Shown: piece after piece, positions 1 to 10,714 of the stretch
How positions within the stretch are numbered: the stretch's first letter is position 1
Layout: every line of letters starts with the position of its first letter
Source: Hymenopus coronatus
Lineage: Eukaryota; Arthropoda; Insecta; Mantodea; Hymenopodidae
Reading direction: 5' to 3'
Assembly: GCA_030762935.1 (NCBI GenBank)
Contig: CM060900.1
Location: 113,835,620-113,899,619 of the forward strand
Length of the DNA stretch: 64,000 nucleotides
Translations under genes and position numbers: made by a program
The notes under the pieces: generated by a model
Databases searched by the model: none
The model's input: only the letters and a program-made list of their open reading frames with translations
Told to the model about the DNA's origin: nothing

Positions 1-73
1 GTAGAATTGATTACTATCACTCAGGCGGAATGAAGTCATCATTGCATTTGTTGTATCAAAACAAACTTAGTTA

Positions 74-281
74 GCCCACTTGGGTAGCGTGTCTGTTCAA
101 AAGTTCGTGAGTTCGTATCTCGCTACCCGGATAAGGTTTTTTTCGGGGTTTTCCCGTATCCTGAGTCAAGTATCTTTAAGCTCCAGGGACCCCGAGATCA
201 TTTGAGCATCATTTCACCAATTTCATTCATCCTCCGATACGACCAACTAGATTAAAGGACGTTAAACTAAAAAAAAATAAA
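74..281 (+). repeat. SINE-V copy 1 (tRNA-Val-like SINE)
   Basis: This is a retroposed SINE with a tRNA-like head. The head keeps GGGTAGCGTGTCTG and a decayed B box (GAGTTCGTATCTC), followed by the family body (CGGGGTTTTCCC, then the GATCATTTGAGCATCATTTC block) and the tail AAAGGACGTTAAACTA with an A-rich end. Other copies at 4338, 4607, 9880 and 22155 (plus) and 42677 (minus) define the family. The better-preserved head at 22155 resembles tRNA-Val with a CAC anticodon loop. Being transcribable by Pol III is inferred from the A and B boxes only. Confidence 0.75.
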
Positions 282-414
282 TCGTTTCTCGGCAAGAGAA
301 TGTGGGGTGAGTAAGGCACGTTTAATCACTACCTCTCCTCTCGTTCCCAAGCCTGCTTTAATATATGGTATTTTTATAAAAATCGTCAGAGTTATTTCTG
401 AAAACAAAAGCTTT

Positions 415-690
415 CGAAAAATCGATCATGTAAGGAACGGTTAGAGTATTTTCTTGGAAACCTTCTTGTCGCATCTTTGAAAGATACTGGTTACTTAAAT
501 ACCTGTTTTAGTATTTATCCAACTTTTCATTTTAAGTTACACAATTCACAAACACACACAGACATGCACACGAACCTTTTGCTAAAATCATTTTGATCAG
601 GAACCTTCAAAGTATGCATCTCCGGTCAAATCTTTGTATTTTCGGTGTAATGTAACACTTTTCTGACTACACTGTACGTGAAAGGGATTG
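415..690 (-). repeat. DR1 dispersed repeat, partial copy (5' part)
   Basis: Reverse-oriented partial copy of the non-coding family DR1. On the minus strand it carries the block with a TG/CA-rich stretch followed by the AACTTAAAATG-type segment and the GCGACA(A)GAAGG segment seen in the fuller copies at 1735, 40165 and 44025. No reading frame is shared among copies, so it is not a gene. Confidence 0.55.
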
Positions 691-779
691 ACAAACTGAA
701 TTTCTATTCAGGGACTTCAAAACGTGTATTTCGGTGTGTCTGTATATCAAATTTTTTGGGGGGAACCGAGCGATATGGT

Positions 780-1015
780 TCTGGGGGTTTCGTACATGGT
801 TAGCTCTCCTTTGCCGGCCTACCTGACCCATAATTTTTAGGGGGTTCTCCAGTTCGTCAGGCGAATGCTGGGTAGGTTTCTTTGATCCTCCGAATTTCCT
901 GTCCCTCCATGTCGTTTCCATTTCATATCATTCGTCCTTCACCCAGTTGCTTTCTTTCAGGGTTGGAAGAGGCGCCGATGTTGATCGGTGCAGCGTGTCA
1001 GGGAAAACATTTGTG
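780..1015 (+). repeat. SINE-F body fragment
   Basis: Contains the block GGCGAATGCTGGGTAGGTTT, then CCTGTCCCTCCATG, CATTCGTCCTTCACCC and TTTCAGGGTTGGAAG. The same ordered blocks recur at 35600-36140 (minus), 37875-38110 (plus, behind a tRNA-like head) and 39120-39280 (plus). It is a headless copy here. Confidence 0.55.
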
Positions 1016-1316
1016 CATAGTGACTCCCTCCCTCTATCCCCGAGGATCGCCGCTAGTAGGGGCGTCAGGCCCAGTGTGGGGCGGGGTCCCCGGTCTCTCT
1101 GTCCGGCTGCCGGGCGCTTCTATCTGAAAACTTCAGGAACCCTGTCATTGCTGTGCCGTTGCTCCTGGTTGCAGCCGCCCCGTGTATCCTCTCACCTCAA
1201 CTTCTCCCTGCGAGGCCACCCACTCATGTGGCATAGGTACAATAACCACATCAGATTCGATTCGAGTTCCCTCCGTCCGTATCCATTTCGTATTCTTATT
1301 TTGGGTGGAATCCAAT
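1016..1316. other. GC-rich unassigned stretch
   Basis: GC-rich sequence between a SINE-F fragment and SINE-G. Open frames exist on both strands, but they have no recognisable domain and look like products of base composition. It may be part of a longer repeat into which SINE-G inserted, because the SINE-G target duplication begins at 1304. Confidence 0.4.
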
Positions 1317-1631
1317 AACTCCATGGCACGACAGCTCACAAGGAGCCTTGGCCTACCACCCGGCCGCTGCGTCCCCCATCTTGGTCCATAACAGACGTCA
1401 TGAATGGGGTGCAGTATTGGAGGGTGAGACATGGTCAGCGCCTCGATCTCCCCGGCCGGTTAATGCGGTCCTCATGACCTGGTGCCGCTACTTCTCCATC
1501 AAGTAGCTCCTCAATTGGCCCCCCCCCAGGGACCTCACGAGGCTGAGTGCACCCCGAACCAGTACCGGGAATCGAACCCAGGTCTCCCGCTTGGCAGGCA
1601 GCCGCGCTACCATCGCGCCAAGGAGACGACC
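1317..1631 (-). repeat. SINE-G (tRNA-Gly-like head) with target duplication
   Basis: A tRNA-derived SINE read on the minus strand. Its head has GTCTCCTTGGCGCGATGG, a CTGCCTGCCAAGCGGGAG anticodon arm resembling tRNA-Gly(GCC), and the B box GGGTTCGATTCCC. The body contains GGAGAAGTAGCGGCACCAG and the far end GTGCCATGGAG. It is flanked by a 13-bp target duplication with one mismatch, GGTGGAATCCAAT (1304-1316) and GGTGGAATGCAAT (1632-1644). A second copy with its own duplication lies at 59232-59575. Confidence 0.8.
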
Positions 1632-1734
1632 GGTGGAATGCAATACCTCCTCTATTTATCATGGGTAAGCAGTAGAAAAATATATTTGCTGATTCGAAGA
1701 ATATTTCTATGCTTGTCGTATATGAATAACCCAT

Positions 1735-2650
1735 TTTACTTTCTCTTGTACGTATGTACAATGTACATAGGAATTACATTCCACTCAAAAATTCGATACC
1801 GAGATTTTACCGGAAACACATGTTTTAGGGTCCTCTGAGTCCAAAAAAGAAATTTTTGAAAAAGGTCCATGTGTGTTAGTGTGTGTGTGTGTGTGTGTGC
1901 GTGTGTGCAAGCATAACTCAAAAAACGAAAAGTCGGTAAATACCAAAATTGGTATTTAAGTTCAGAATTTTCCAAGAATGAGACATGAAGATATTCAGGA
2001 AAATCCCTCCACCCACAGCTATTCTTTACATAGAGCATTATTCGAACATTTTGCGTTTATAAAAATGGCTCTAATGATTTTGATTACAGTACCATAATAT
2101 GTTATATTCTTATGACAAACGAAATTCACATCCTGAATTTTCTGGGAATAGCCTCTGAAGACCTCTTCATTCTGGATTACTTTTGCATAACTTGTGTACA
2201 ACTGGTAAGCCGTAAGAGATAGACAGAAACTTACTGCACAGAAAATGTATATCTCGTTAAAGCGCACAATTGGTGGCATATACTTTTTTGTAGAGTTAAC
2301 TGTTTCGGAGATATTTAGGATTATTAGTTTCAATTTTAAGCTTTTCTCAAACGGGAGTTCATCTTTTTTTCGTCTCCCCTTTGTTTACCCCTGGCATGCT
2401 AAGATAACGAATTTCAATCATTTCACACAGCTACCGACTTTAAAAGGATTTGAGTATCGCTTTAGTCTACTGTATTACCCTACTTCCCTTCTGCTTACAA
2501 AGACCTAAGTAACAAGACCGGTTTTACAAATGTTTATCTGCACATAAAAGAATAATTTTGTATAAGAAAAGTTTTTTGCGGACCAGCTTAGAGAAAGTCG
2601 TTTTCCTGGAACGCGTAAGATATTTTTTCCCATACCATTTATACCCTGCT
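1735..2650 (+). repeat. DR1 dispersed repeat, near-full copy
   Basis: One of the most complete members of DR1. Ordered landmarks: a CTTTCTC...GTACAATGTACATAG dyad near the start, ACCGAGATTTTACCGG, a TG microsatellite (about 1871-1906), CATAACTCAAAAAACGAAAAG, the hairpin-forming TAAATACC...GGTATTTAA (1937-1958), GGGAATAGCCTCTGAAGACC, CTTTAGTCTACTGTATTACC and a fading end near 2650. There is no coding potential shared with other copies. The superfamily is unknown. Confidence 0.65.
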
Positions 2651-2711
2651 ATTAACTGCATGTCTATATCGGTAACATTTCTCTTTGAAACACATTGCCT
2701 ATCGATGTTTG

Positions 2712-2912
2712 TTTTTTTACTATTTGTGGCACCATAGGCGAACTGATGATACATGGAGCACCGGTGGAATGCAATGGCGGAGGAAACCGAAGAACATCCA
2801 CCCCTGCGCCGCTTTGTTCACCACAAATCTCACATGCGGTCACTTGGGATTGAACCCAGGCCATTTAGGTGAGAGACCAGTGGTCTAACCACTCAGCCAC
2901 GGCACGGCCTCG
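2712..2912 (-). repeat. SINE-M copy (tRNA-like head)
   Basis: Read on the minus strand: GCCGTGGCTGAGTGGTTAGA (A box), CTCTCACCTAAATGGCC, GGGTTCAATCCC (B box), GACCGCATGTGAG, then GGTTTCCTCCGCCATTGC and TGTATCATCAGTTCG. The full-length copy at 7349-7598 shows the complete structure. Confidence 0.75.
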
Positions 2913-2984
2913 GTGTTTTTGTTAACCCGTGTACTGTTATCGAAGGTTACCTTTTTTATTTTATTCGTTAGATCACTTACGTTC

Positions 2985-3085
2985 ACACTCTTATTCATAC
3001 ATGCTGACCCTGGGGAGGATAGAATCCTCTTCCTAGAGAAATCCTAGACGGGAATCGAACCAGGAACCCCTCGCACACCAGGCAC
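2985..3085 (-). repeat. SINE-P fragment
   Basis: On the minus strand: GCGAGGGGTTCCTGGTTCGA, with a B box, followed by TCTCTAGGAAGAGG and CCTCCCCAGGGTC. The same order appears at 4843-4985 and 18275-18385. It is a short, truncated tRNA-derived retroposon. Confidence 0.55.
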
Positions 3086-3124
3086 ATCAATTAATAATCT
3101 TGACTTATACCCAATACATAAGTA

Positions 3125-3364
3125 GCTTTTTTGGTAGTGTTTAGCGCCCGCTTTAACTGTTTACGGCACCGCAGGCTGTGACACTGATGATACATGAACG
3201 AAGATGGAGAACCAGTGGAACGCGAGGGCGGGGGAAACCGGAGAACCCAGAGAAAACCCGCCCCCAATTGTCCACCACAAATCTCATATGCGGTCACTTG
3301 GGATCGATCCCGGGCCGTCTAGGTGAGAGGCGAGTGGTCTAACCATTCGGCCACGGCGTGGCCT
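3125..3364 (-). repeat. SINE-M copy
   Basis: Minus-strand copy with head GCCGTGGCCGAATGGTTAGA, B box GGATCGATCCC, body GGGTTTTCTCTGGGTTCTCC and tail AAAGCGGGCGCTAAACACTA. It sits about 200 bp from another minus-strand SINE-M at 2712, so this spot has taken two insertions. Confidence 0.75.
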
Positions 3365-4337
3365 GAACACGTGAGTAGCCTGTTATAAAGCTCAGTAATG
3401 ATATGTAGATACTCCGACGTTTAACTCTTACGGAAGCACATATGTTATGTTAAAGCATTTCATTGTACCTTGTCAAGGTGTGGCTTCATTGGTGAATAAT
3501 CCCGGATCCCGCAGACCCATTACAATTGCCGACTGCGCTATACTGTAGCCAAAAGGGATGAAATGTATAAATATGGATTACGTTTTTTTCACGATTGCTT
3601 GCGGATTGTTATAATGTAACTAGCCAAACCATCAAAGAGTGCTTAAAAACATTGAAAGAAGGTTGCCTAAGGCATCCAATTTAAGCCAAAGGAATTGTTT
3701 CCTATAGCAATCAAGCAGAGGCACCTGGAGGCAGGCACACACCAGATGGCTACCACAGCACCCGACATATGTACTCTAGTGTCGAAGAGTAGCATATTAC
3801 TGAGTGGGGGTGGGTTTTAGTCAGCTTGTCAGGGGCACGTGCTTCCTAAATGTTTCGTCCTTTCCCCTCAGTTTATGCTCCTTTGTTACCACTATCGTAA
3901 TCGAAGGCAACCTTGCAAGCTTCAAACGATTAGCTCTTAGAAGTCTTTTGTTTCCTTACCAGTCACACGCTCAGACTGCCTTAAACGTGGGAAAATTAAT
4001 ACGTTTATAATGATAGTAATAACAACGTTATGCTAATATAAAAATCTGCTGTGTTACATTCACTCATCTTTATCTACCCTCTATAGTAACCATAGAAATT
4101 ATTTTTACGATTTGTTTTCTATCTGCTTTATTTAAAGGGAGATAAACATTTGCAGGAATAGCTACATTGCACATTTCGTTATATAATACACAGCGAAAAA
4201 AGATAGTCAAATGTTTAAGAACACGAAGCTATGTACCGACAGTAAAATCCCACGCGCTTTTCATGCAATCGTGAGAAAAAACTGAGTATCGAAATGTCTC
4301 GAAAGGAATGAAAAAGCATTTAACAATATGAACAGTG
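3365..4337. other. No recognised gene or repeat
   Basis: AT-rich unique-looking sequence. A short plus-strand open frame at 3804-4010 has no recognisable motif or splice context. I see nothing I can support as functional. Confidence 0.4.
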
Positions 4338-4582
4338 CCAGCCTCAGTATAGTGTAGGGGTAGCATGTCTGCCTCAAATTCAAGAGGTCGCGGGTTCGAA
4401 TCTCGCTTACGGTCAGTTACTCGGGTAAGGGATTTTTTCGGGGTTTTCCCTTATCCTGAGAAGAAGACGAATGTCGACTAAATTTAAGCTACATGGGCCC
4501 CGAGATCATTTGAGTAGCATTTCACCGATTTTAATCGTCGACCGATGACCAACCAGATTAAAGGACGTTAAGCTACCCCCCC
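4338..4582 (+). repeat. SINE-V copy 2, near full
   Basis: Head GTATAGTGTAGGGGTAGCAT, a CTGCCTC anticodon arm and B box GGGTTCGAATCTC, then CGGGGTTTTCCCTTATCCTG, CCCCGAGATCATTTGAG and the tail TTAAAGGACGTTAAGCTA ending in a C run. It is immediately followed by another SINE-V in the same orientation. Confidence 0.8.
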
Positions 4583-4606
4583 CCAGAAAAGAAGAAAATA
4601 AAAACA

Positions 4607-4842
4607 GTGCTCGTCTCGGCAGTGTGGGGGTAATGTGTCTGCCTCACATTCAAAAGAAGGCGGGTTCGAATCTTGCTTAGAATGAGTTACACGGATAAGA
4701 AGCTTTCCCTTATCCTGAGAAGACGGATGTCGAGTTACTTTAAATTCCATGAACACCGAGATTATTTGAGCATCATTTCCCCAATTTAATTCATCGTCCG
4801 ATATGATCACCTGGCTAAAGGAGGTTAAGCTAAAAAAATACG
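4607..4842 (+). repeat. SINE-V copy 3
   Basis: Second copy directly downstream of copy 2: CTCGGCAGTGTGGGGGTAAT head, CTGCCTCACATTC loop, B box GGGTTCGAATCTT, and a tail AAAGGAGGTTAAGCTAAAAA. The two copies differ at many positions, so this is repeated insertion or an old duplication rather than a recent tandem copy. Confidence 0.75.
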
Positions 4843-4985
4843 CACAATGCGAGGGGTCCAGGGTTCGATTTCTGCCAGGGGTAGGGAATTTTTCTCTAGC
4901 ATAAATTATTCCCTATTCTCCCCAGAGTCTGGAACTCTGGAAGTATTGAAAGTGGTTCCGAATGTGTGTGTATGTGTATTTCCCT
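4843..4985 (+). repeat. SINE-P copy, head truncated
   Basis: Begins in the T-arm (GGTCCAGGGTTCGATTTCTG), followed by TTTTTCTCTAGCATAAATTA and CTCCCCAGAGTCTGG. It abuts the A-rich tail of the preceding SINE-V. Confidence 0.6.
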
Positions 4986-5804
4986 TAGACTAATAAAATT
5001 AAGAAGTGCCTGCACATCTATTTCTCTAAGTTTGTGTACTAGAATACTACATCAAATTAAAAACTTAGGAGCGACATGATGAACCGTAGGTTCGAAGGAG
5101 CATTCCGTATTTCCTTATCAAAAAGTGATCAAATATGATTAAATAAATTAATTTCTTAATAACAATTTGACATAACCCGTTAAAATGTTATGTGCACTGC
5201 ATGTTTTATGTACTGAGTCTATTGTAAAAAAAGTCAAAACAAAATGGAAGAAAACTGCAGAGTTTTTGATTATCACAGATGTATTTTCTTAAAGAGTAAA
5301 GAAGAGAGCATATTTCATAAAAACCTTTTGTTAGGATTATCCTCTTTGTGCTTTTTGTTTATATTTAGCTTTGGTTATCGTAATTCAGTAGATTCAGATG
5401 CTGACATCATTGTCATCACTGACCAAAAACATGGTATAGCTTCAACAATTAATTAAAATTAAATTAAATCGGCGTATACAAAAGCATAGTGCAAGATAAA
5501 TTTGAAAAAGAAATAAACCGAAAATGTTTGATAAAATATACCAATAAAACAAGCAAACATCAATTTGTACTAGAAAGTTATGAATCAGTGAATGGAGATT
5601 CAAATAAGACTGTTTTCAGTATCCTAGAACGTTTGCTACACTTTTACTACGGAACAATTTTCTTATAAATGCTTAATCAACTACATTTTGAAGTTAACAT
5701 TTTACACGATAAGTTTAATCAATAAAGTTGACTTTCAATGTACTTTCACGTTATGATTTTGAAACTTCTTAAATACTCTTGACTGTGTGCACATTATTTT
5801 TACT
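4986..5804. other. No recognised gene or repeat
   Basis: AT-rich. A 70-codon plus-strand frame at 5244-5456 starts with ATG and has a hydrophobic middle, but no splice context, domain or promoter supports it. Confidence 0.4.
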
Positions 5805-6640
5805 TTCTCTTTCATGTTTGTATAATGCACATGGTAGTGAGAGAAAATATTGCAGTGCATTCAAAAGTTGATATTGATATTTAAACAGAAAGATGTATTT
5901 TGAGAACCCCCTAAATAATAAAAACATTTATAGAAAAATGTCCGTGTGTATGTGTTTTTGACACCTGGCATTTAATTTCAGTATTTTTCAAGGCTGCGAC
6001 ATGATGATTTTCAGAAATATCTGCCCAACACAAACTCCCATTTTCATGGAAGATGTTTCGAAATTGCCGATTTTCCCATAAATGGCTCTAACGATTTTGA
6101 TTAGAATGTCACATACTAAATATACTTTCATGAGAAAAAATATGCATATCTTGACTTTTCTGGGAATAGCCTCTGAAGCCCTCTTTCTGGATTAATTTTG
6201 CATGACTTGCAAACCAGTAAGTAGTACGCAATATCTTTCTGCAGAAAAAAGTAGACCGCGTTAAAATACACAATTTATGTGACATACATTTTCGTGAAGT
6301 TAACCATTTCCCAGATACAATTATTATTGGGTTTAAAATTTCCAATCTTAAGCCTTTTCTTAAATAGGGAGTCGTTAGTCACTTTTTACTCTGTGATACA
6401 GAGAGACCGACATTTCAATTGCAACACATATCAACCAGCTATTAAACCATTTGACTATAGCTTTGGCTTAGAGTATTCCTTTATTTCGTTTGTAATTACA
6501 AAAAACCAAACAATAAGACCATTTCGGATAATGTTTATCTCGATTAGCATGTGTAGATGGAAGAATAAGCTTTTGTAAGATTAGTTTGTTGCAGAATAGA
6601 TAGAGAAGGTCATGTGAATGGAATACATGGTATTTCTGAT
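5805..6640 (+). repeat. DR1 dispersed repeat, near-full copy
   Basis: Landmarks in family order: TACTTTCTCTTTCATG, GGGAATAGCCTCTGAAGCCC, ATGTGACATACATTTTCGTG, TTTGACTATAGCTTTGGC, ATCTCGATTAGCATG and GTCATGTGAATGGAA at the end. The hairpin segment kept by other copies is largely lost here. Confidence 0.65.
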
Positions 6641-6689
6641 TAGCATTATATAGGACAGGATTATCATATACGTACAACGGAAGGGTAGA

Positions 6690-7080
6690 CTTCGCGCACC
6701 CTAGTCTATTCAGTACTATTGTAACTACCACTCCCAGGAGAAAAGGATGACAAGAAGGAACCACGGGAGGTTACAGCTGCAGGCAGAAGGTTACAGAGGC
6801 GCTCAGAAGTCCCTAACAATTTCTTGAAGACGTCATACCACCGAAACTATCATGCTAGCCCAATAAGCGACCTATTCAAATACCCTGCCCCCTGGAGCCA
6901 TGGAGAATACTCTTTCCTTGGAGCAAGCGTCTTGTTCCTCTGTAGGGCGCTACCTGACACCGCGAAACCTGAAGATACATCTAAAGTATGAGAAGGCAAC
7001 AAAATGAGGCAAAGAAATTGTGGCAGGAGAGAAATCACCCTAGCATTTGCCTGTCCACCAAAATAGCCCATAAACATTTC
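6690..7080 (-). repeat. Possible diverged SINE-F-like body
   Basis: On the minus strand it carries GACAGGCAAATGCTAGGGTG, similar to the GGCAAATGCTGGGTAGG block of SINE-F, but the rest is too diverged to be sure. It has no gene-like feature. Confidence 0.3.
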
Positions 7081-7169
7081 AAACTGTAAACAAGTACATC
7101 AGTCGTGTCAAGGTGATTCATTTTTTTTATAATCTAGATGATCACCGCAAAAAATACGAATCCTTAAAC

Positions 7170-8110
7170 TGCTACTTTTTCAAATTATTTAAAAATTTTA
7201 AAAGTTAATTTTTTCATAGTAAAATCATATAAATTCTAACATTTAAGAAAATGTATTGTTTTTCCACTTGGCGCAATTTAACTACCAATTAACTGAAGCT
7301 ACAGATAGGCAGGCGTATGCTTATTAATAGACATTCCCAACTTTAAACAGGCCGAGCCGTGGCCAAGTGGTTAGACCACTCGCCTCTCACCTAGACGGCC
7401 CGGATTCGATCTCAAGCGACCGCATGTGAGACTTGTGATGGGCAAAGCGTAATGGGGCGGGTTTTCTCTGGGTTCTCCGGTTTCCCCCTCCATCGCATTT
7501 CACCGGTGCTTCATCTTCACTCTATGTATCACCAGTGTCATCGTCTACGATGCCACAAGTAGTAAAAGAGGGCGTTAAACATTACCAAACAAACAACTAA
7601 CTTTAAACCTTATTTTCTCGCAAATATTTTTCCAACACTTTTCCATACACAAAATATTCCACATGATACAAATTTTTACCCATTTGTTTTAAAATGTTTA
7701 TATTGTCTGTCAAAGGTTCGCTAACGAACATAGTCAAATACGTTTTGGAAATAATGCTCTAATTCTGAGAAATAAATTGTTAAGTTTTGAAACATCAAGA
7801 TTTTTAGACAGTACCAAAAGTAATAAGTTTGCTACACTAATTAAAACTGATATAAACATATAACATAACAGATCTATTTGTAAATTGATTTACTGTAAAA
7901 CTGGAATATTTTATGTGAATATTTTTAAAAATGCATTACGTGTCTCATTTTTATTAGAACAATGAATTAATACAATAATGTTTATTATTTAAATAGCCAT
8001 GCAAGCTAGAGCTTTGATATTTGTCAAAATATTATTATTGTTGTGTAAAATAATCACCGGCATAAGTTTCAATAGGATGTTTTATATGTGGTGGAATTCC
8101 CAAATTTCAC
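7170..8110 (+). repeat. DR2 dispersed repeat, interrupted by SINE-M
   Basis: A second non-coding family. Landmarks: ACTTGGCGCAATTTAACTAC, ATAGGCAGGCGTATGC, CCTTATTTTCTCGCAAATAT, CCAACACTTTTCCATACAC, TTCTGAGAAATAAATTGTTA and ATAGCCATGCAAGCTAGAGC. A plus copy at 59955-60640 and minus copies at 10715-11375 and 39400-40150 share this order. A SINE-M at 7349-7598 splits this copy, so the SINE is younger. Confidence 0.65.
7349..7598 (+). repeat. SINE-M, full-length reference copy with target duplication
   Basis: Best copy of SINE-M, about 250 bp. A tRNA-like head (GCCGTGGCCAAGTGGTTAGA, loop CGCCTCTCACCTAGACGG, B box GGATTCGATCTC) is followed by GACCGCATGTGAG, GGTTTTCTCTGGGTTCTCCG, TGTATCACCAGTGTCATCG and the tail AAAGAGGGCGTTAAACATTA with CAAA repeats. 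The exact 10-bp duplication AACTTTAAAC flanks it at 7339-7348 and 7599-7608, and the DR2 sequence resumes on both sides. The tail is reminiscent of the conserved 3' tails of several widespread metazoan SINE groups, which is an inference from memory. Confidence 0.88.
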
Positions 8111-9879
8111 GGATGTATCACTTTAAGCATTGTGGATGTTTTCCCTATATGGAGATCTTCATTGATTCTCAAACTGGCAGAATCCACAGGTCGTTCGCGT
8201 TATTCCGTTATATGTTCAGATTCTTCTGCGAGTCTCAATTTCTTGCAATTTCTCACCGCCTTTCCCTCTCCTGGCTTTCTCAATCCTTCTCAGTCTTTGT
8301 CTCCCACTCCTCCGACACTCTTCTCCCTAGTTTTCTCTTCTATCAACTTACATGTTATGTGATGTTTTGATAACATGTAATATGCAGCAGGAGTGGTAAA
8401 ACTCTGTCATCCCAGATACAGATAAGTTGGTAGAGCACTTCTTGAGAACTCTTGTACTCACGGCACGTAAATGGTACAAAACCTTACTTGTAGAAAGGAC
8501 ATTGTCTTTTTTTCTTTCTAACAACTTTGCTTTATTGAGAACTTTCCAAGATCAAAATAGTTTCAATATTAGCAATAGCCTTCTTTCTTGTAAACAAACT
8601 GAATCGTCTATAATTATAAACGATTGTAGTTCCGATGAAATTTACCTTTTATCGTCGAAATACTCAAATTATTATCTATCTTTTCCTTTCGTGTAATACA
8701 CTTTCTTTTTCAGTTGGATTAGGATTTTCCAGAAAATACTTTCATTAATCCCCAGAAATTCAATTATCTTGTCAACTGCTCTATTCTCCTATGCAATATC
8801 AAAGCGAAGAACAAATTCCTTTTTATAATTTACCTCCTTTCCCGAACAGGTATTTGGAAAAAATACTATCTCTCAGACTTAATCTCGTTCCCTTGCGCAA
8901 TTAGTAGGAAGAGAAATAACGCAGGACCTCCGTCACTGACATAGTCAGAAGGAGAAGTGTAAAAAGTTAAAATTTTACTTGGTTATTGCAACAAATTTTC
9001 CATTGCTAAAACAGGTTATTGACACAAAATTAAACTGATCTCGTCACCATATGAATAACCGACTGACGAGAAAACAAAAATGCAAGGAAATTCTATCTTT
9101 TAAAAAAGTAAACCAAGGAGTAATAAAATAAAAATACAAAATAACGGGAAAAGACGTGTTCTGACAAAGAAGGCTATCAAAGATACAAACAAAACATGAA
9201 TAAACATGACTCAAATAGAACAGTTTTTTCTGTATTGTTGACAAACATTAAAATGTATGGTTTAACAACACAAACGTATACCTTTTTGATACACATGCAA
9301 TGCGACCGGAACCATACCCTTTTTCGTGATACCCGGTTAATGTACATGAATAATAGTAATGAAAAAAAAGTGTTTTACATCCACATGGCTTTCTATACTC
9401 ACCCTTCTACAAAACATTCTTAACGAAAGTTTATGCTTCTATCTACTCCTTGTTGATACAGATAAATATTTATTAAAAATTGTCTTGTATTAGAAGAAAA
9501 CGCACACAGTAAGTTGAAGCGGTAAACAAATTTTCTCAGAGGCGGTTGCAAAGTAACGCCTTTTAAGTTATGTTCTCTTTGCATGAATATGAAAGAGAAA
9601 GGAAAGAGAGGGGAAAAATAATAACGATTTGCAGCTTAGAAAAACACTGATTATATGAAATTCTAACCAAGAACAAAGAATATCTCGGAAATGGTAACGC
9701 CGAACAATGTATTTGATATAGCTTTAAATCCATTCAGAGTAAACAGTACTTCACAGGCTATGCCTGAAAGATTCAAGATATTTGTCATGAGAATAACTTA
9801 ATATGACACTTAAATCAAAATCCTTAGCACTAGTTTTAGAAAATTAATAACAACTAAAGAATTTCGATCTTTTTGCCTG
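8111..9879. other. No recognised gene or repeat
   Basis: AT-rich sequence with a CT-rich patch near 8220-8340 that opens frames by composition. Open frames at 7999-8370, 8427-8696 and 9196-9423 lack motifs, splice context and any counterpart in the other repeats. A weak tRNA A-box-like string (TAAGTTGGTAGAGCACTT) occurs near 8420 without a B box. Confidence 0.4.
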
Positions 9880-9964
9880 CCGGGGCAGTGTGGTGCTAGC
9901 ATTTTTGCCTCACATTAAACAGGTCGCGAGTTCGAATCTCGCTTATGGTAAATTAACCGGATAA
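9880..9964 (+). repeat. SINE-V fragment (head only)
   Basis: GGGGCAGTGTGGTGCTAGCA, a TTGCCTCACATT loop and B box GAGTTCGAATCTC, ending after CCGGATAAGG. It runs directly into a different tRNA-like fragment at 9965, giving a chimeric appearance with two B boxes about 55 bp apart. Confidence 0.65.
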
Positions 9965-10160
9965 GGATTGTTTGATCGTGGGTTCGAGTCCCGCCTTGGG
10001 CATAGGTGTTCATGTGTTTGTAAATGTGTATATGTATGTATTTTTGTAAGCAAAATGCAAATGGTAAACAAATAGGTCAACAGAGAGAATGTAGAGAAAC
10101 TGAATAAAAAACAGGAAAAACAAAACAAACAAAAAAAAAAAGAAAGAAAAAAATAAACAG
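9965..10160 (+). repeat. SINE-D copy with A-rich tail
   Basis: Begins in the T-arm (GATCGTGGGTTCGAGTCCCG), then CCTTGGGCATAGGTGTTCAT, GTGTATATGTATGTATTTTT and an A-rich run at about 10118-10158. A second copy at 33660-33840 shares GTGGGTTCGAGTCCCACCTT and TATATGTATTT. Confidence 0.55.
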
Positions 10161-10184
10161 AGAAATTTGGGGATAGTTGATATT

Positions 10185-10420
10185 CTTAAAAATCCTTGTG
10201 TTGTATCCTTGTAATGTTCTGAACTTAAATATCAAGTTTCGCATTTTAACGGGCTTTTCTTATTTGAGTTATGCTGTTCACATATAGACACACACACACA
10301 CACACATGCACGCGGATGGATTTTTTTCTAAAATTCTTTTCATGCGATCGGGGGACCTTTCCGGTGAAATCTTGATATTGCATTTATGGGCGGAATAAAA
10401 TTATTTCTCTACTTTCATTA
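10185..10420 (-). repeat. DR1 dispersed repeat, partial copy
   Basis: Reverse-oriented 5' portion of DR1: on the plus strand GTAATGTTCTGAACTTAAAT, TTTGAGTTATGCTGTTCACA, a CA run (about 10289-10306) and GACCTTTCCGGTGAAATC. It lacks the 3' half. Confidence 0.55.
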
Positions 10421-10714
10421 AGGCCCTACAGTAATTATTAATTTATTGTGTGCCATTTTGTTTTGTCTTTATTAACATTTCGCTTGGGAAAATTGGTTGT
10501 TATATCATATAGCTTAGACTTTGAATGGGAAATTAAGTATGTTAATTTACTAAACTTCACGAATAATCGGACTGGCTTTTCTCGTATGAGAAGAGCAATG
10601 TGGACACTAGTCAATGTTGCTCGTACCGCAGTTCGCTGAAATCCGAAGGTCTGGGTCCTAATGGCGATCACGTATTTACAGAAATCAATAGGTTACCTCT
10701 TTCTCGCTTATGAT

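Noticed and set aside
7349..7598. A functional tRNA gene
   Set aside because: A and B boxes are present, but the acceptor stem does not pair and the sequence continues into a SINE body with target duplications. The same holds for the other tRNA-like heads.
7999..8370. 123-codon plus-strand frame
   Set aside because: Begins in the DR2 tail and runs through a CT-rich patch; the peptide is compositional.
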